A stretch of DNA of 5,273 nucleotides from the NCBI GenBank assembly GCA_004297235.1, contig SCUR01000128.1, positions 1 through 5,273 on the forward strand, in the 5' to 3' direction. A model generated the notes under the pieces. The model ran no database searches and had not been told where the DNA came from. It worked only from the letters and a program-made list of their open reading frames with translations. A program made the position numbers and the translations under genes. This stretch comes from Candidatus Manganitrophaceae bacterium. Its GTDB lineage: Bacteria; Nitrospirota; Nitrospiria; SBBL01; Manganitrophaceae. Of the stretch, positions 4,940 through 5,273 are shown piece after piece (positions within the stretch are counted from its first letter, which is position 1; the number at the start of each line of letters is the position of its first letter).

Positions 4940-5175
4940 ATAAGATGCCGTTTGATTTCATCCGCGAGGAGATGCGGAGCGGCCCTTGAACGGTTCAGAG
5001 AAGAGCAGACCGATGCGGCTCAGCGGCCCTCTTCGCGCGGTGTCGGCCGGGATTCGGAGGGGGGAACGCCGGAAGGCCTGAGATCAAATTTCGAATCGCG
5101 GAATGCGGATTAAAATAGAAGATCGAATCCCCGGCATTGCTCGCTCTGCGCTCCGCAATTCGCAATCGGCCCTCC
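4940..5175. other. Intergenic region with short imperfect repeats, no convincing gene
   Basis: No frame here carries family motifs or a good start. An imperfect inverted repeat links GAATGCGGA (5101..5109) with TCCGCAATTC (5152..5161), one base bulged. A loose direct repeat built on GATGCGG...GCGGCCC appears at 4971..4986 and 5012..5030. These resemble degenerate dispersed repeats between genes. An open frame spanning 4793..5113 on the plus strand crosses the regulator start and promoter and is judged spurious. Confidence 0.4.
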
Positions 5176-5204
5176 TTGTTATTCAGGGGGAGTTATGTTA
5201 AAGT
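5176..5204 (+). promoter_or_regulatory. Possible sigma-70-type promoter, plus strand
   Basis: TTGTTA (5176..5181), a 17-base spacer, then TAAAGT (5199..5204), each matching consensus at four of six bases. It would fire divergently from the regulator. Chance matches of this quality are common. Confidence 0.3.
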
Positions 5205-5273
5205 CAGGCCGTTTTGGAAGTTCGCATTCAAATGAAAAGATCCCATCCGAGCAGATCGACCTCCGCTTTCGGC
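5195..5273 (+). CDS. Possible start of a divergent gene (runs off window), unidentified
   Basis: ATG at 5195 preceded by AGGGGGAG opens a frame that stays open to the window end (26 codons: MLKSGRFGSS, then HSNEKIPSEQIDLRFR). A second candidate in another frame begins at 5232 (MKRSHPSRSTSAFG) and would fit better if the promoter at 5176..5204 is real, because its start would then fall before 5232. A third reading is the end of a minus-strand gene finishing at a TGA at 5230..5228 (tail ...VDLLGWDLFI). The visible part is too short to choose between these or name a product. Confidence 0.3.
   Translation, partial: MLKSGRFGSSHSNEKIPSEQIDLRFR

Noticed and set aside
4971..5030. Direct-repeat array upstream of the regulator
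   Set aside because: Only two loose copies of GATGCGG...GCGGCCC with different internal spacing; likely chance or a degenerate repeat.

Overview
The window is about 57% GC by eye and carries a compact bacterial locus on the minus strand. It reads from an enhancer-binding transcription regulator (4842 to 2779), across a 457-bp control region, into a run of four co-directional genes for exported proteins (2321 down to position 1, where the last gene runs off the window). Base composition, strong AGGGGG-type ribosome sites and the pairing of a CsgG-family pore with a sigma-54 regulator would fit a Gram-negative (diderm) bacterium such as a member of Nitrospirota or the former Deltaproteobacteria. 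This placement is an impression, not a proof.

The four-gene run encodes two near-identical 127-residue secreted proteins in tandem (1938..2321 and 1476..1859, 108 of 127 residues identical, no indel). They are followed by a secreted protein with a Lys/Glu-rich helical stalk and an Asn/Ser-rich tail (942..1418), then by a CsgG/HfaB-family outer-membrane secretion pore (1..903, partial). Small secreted Asn/Ser/Thr/Gln-rich proteins next to a CsgG pore suggest a curli-like (type VIII secretion, functional amyloid) system. The subunits do not show the classical CsgA repeat, and CsgB, CsgE or CsgF are not visible here. I regard this as the most interesting content of the window.

The control region holds a full-consensus sigma-54 promoter (TTGGCACA-N4-TTGCT, 2428..2444) pointing into the run. 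Upstream of it are candidate activator sites: a 25-bp interrupted palindrome at 2635..2659 and a pair of TTCC/GGAA palindromes at 2544..2573. The adjacent regulator has intact Walker A, GAFTGA, Walker B, arginine-finger and Fis-type HTH motifs, so it is the obvious candidate activator. Its roughly 320-residue N-terminal sensory region is not one I can name.

The regulator has its own sigma-70-type promoter (TTGACA-N17-TAGTTT, 4907..4935) and is closed by a 19-bp perfect inverted repeat (2704..2755). The remaining 4940..5273 is mostly non-coding. Its end may hold the start of a divergent plus-strand gene, with weak support.
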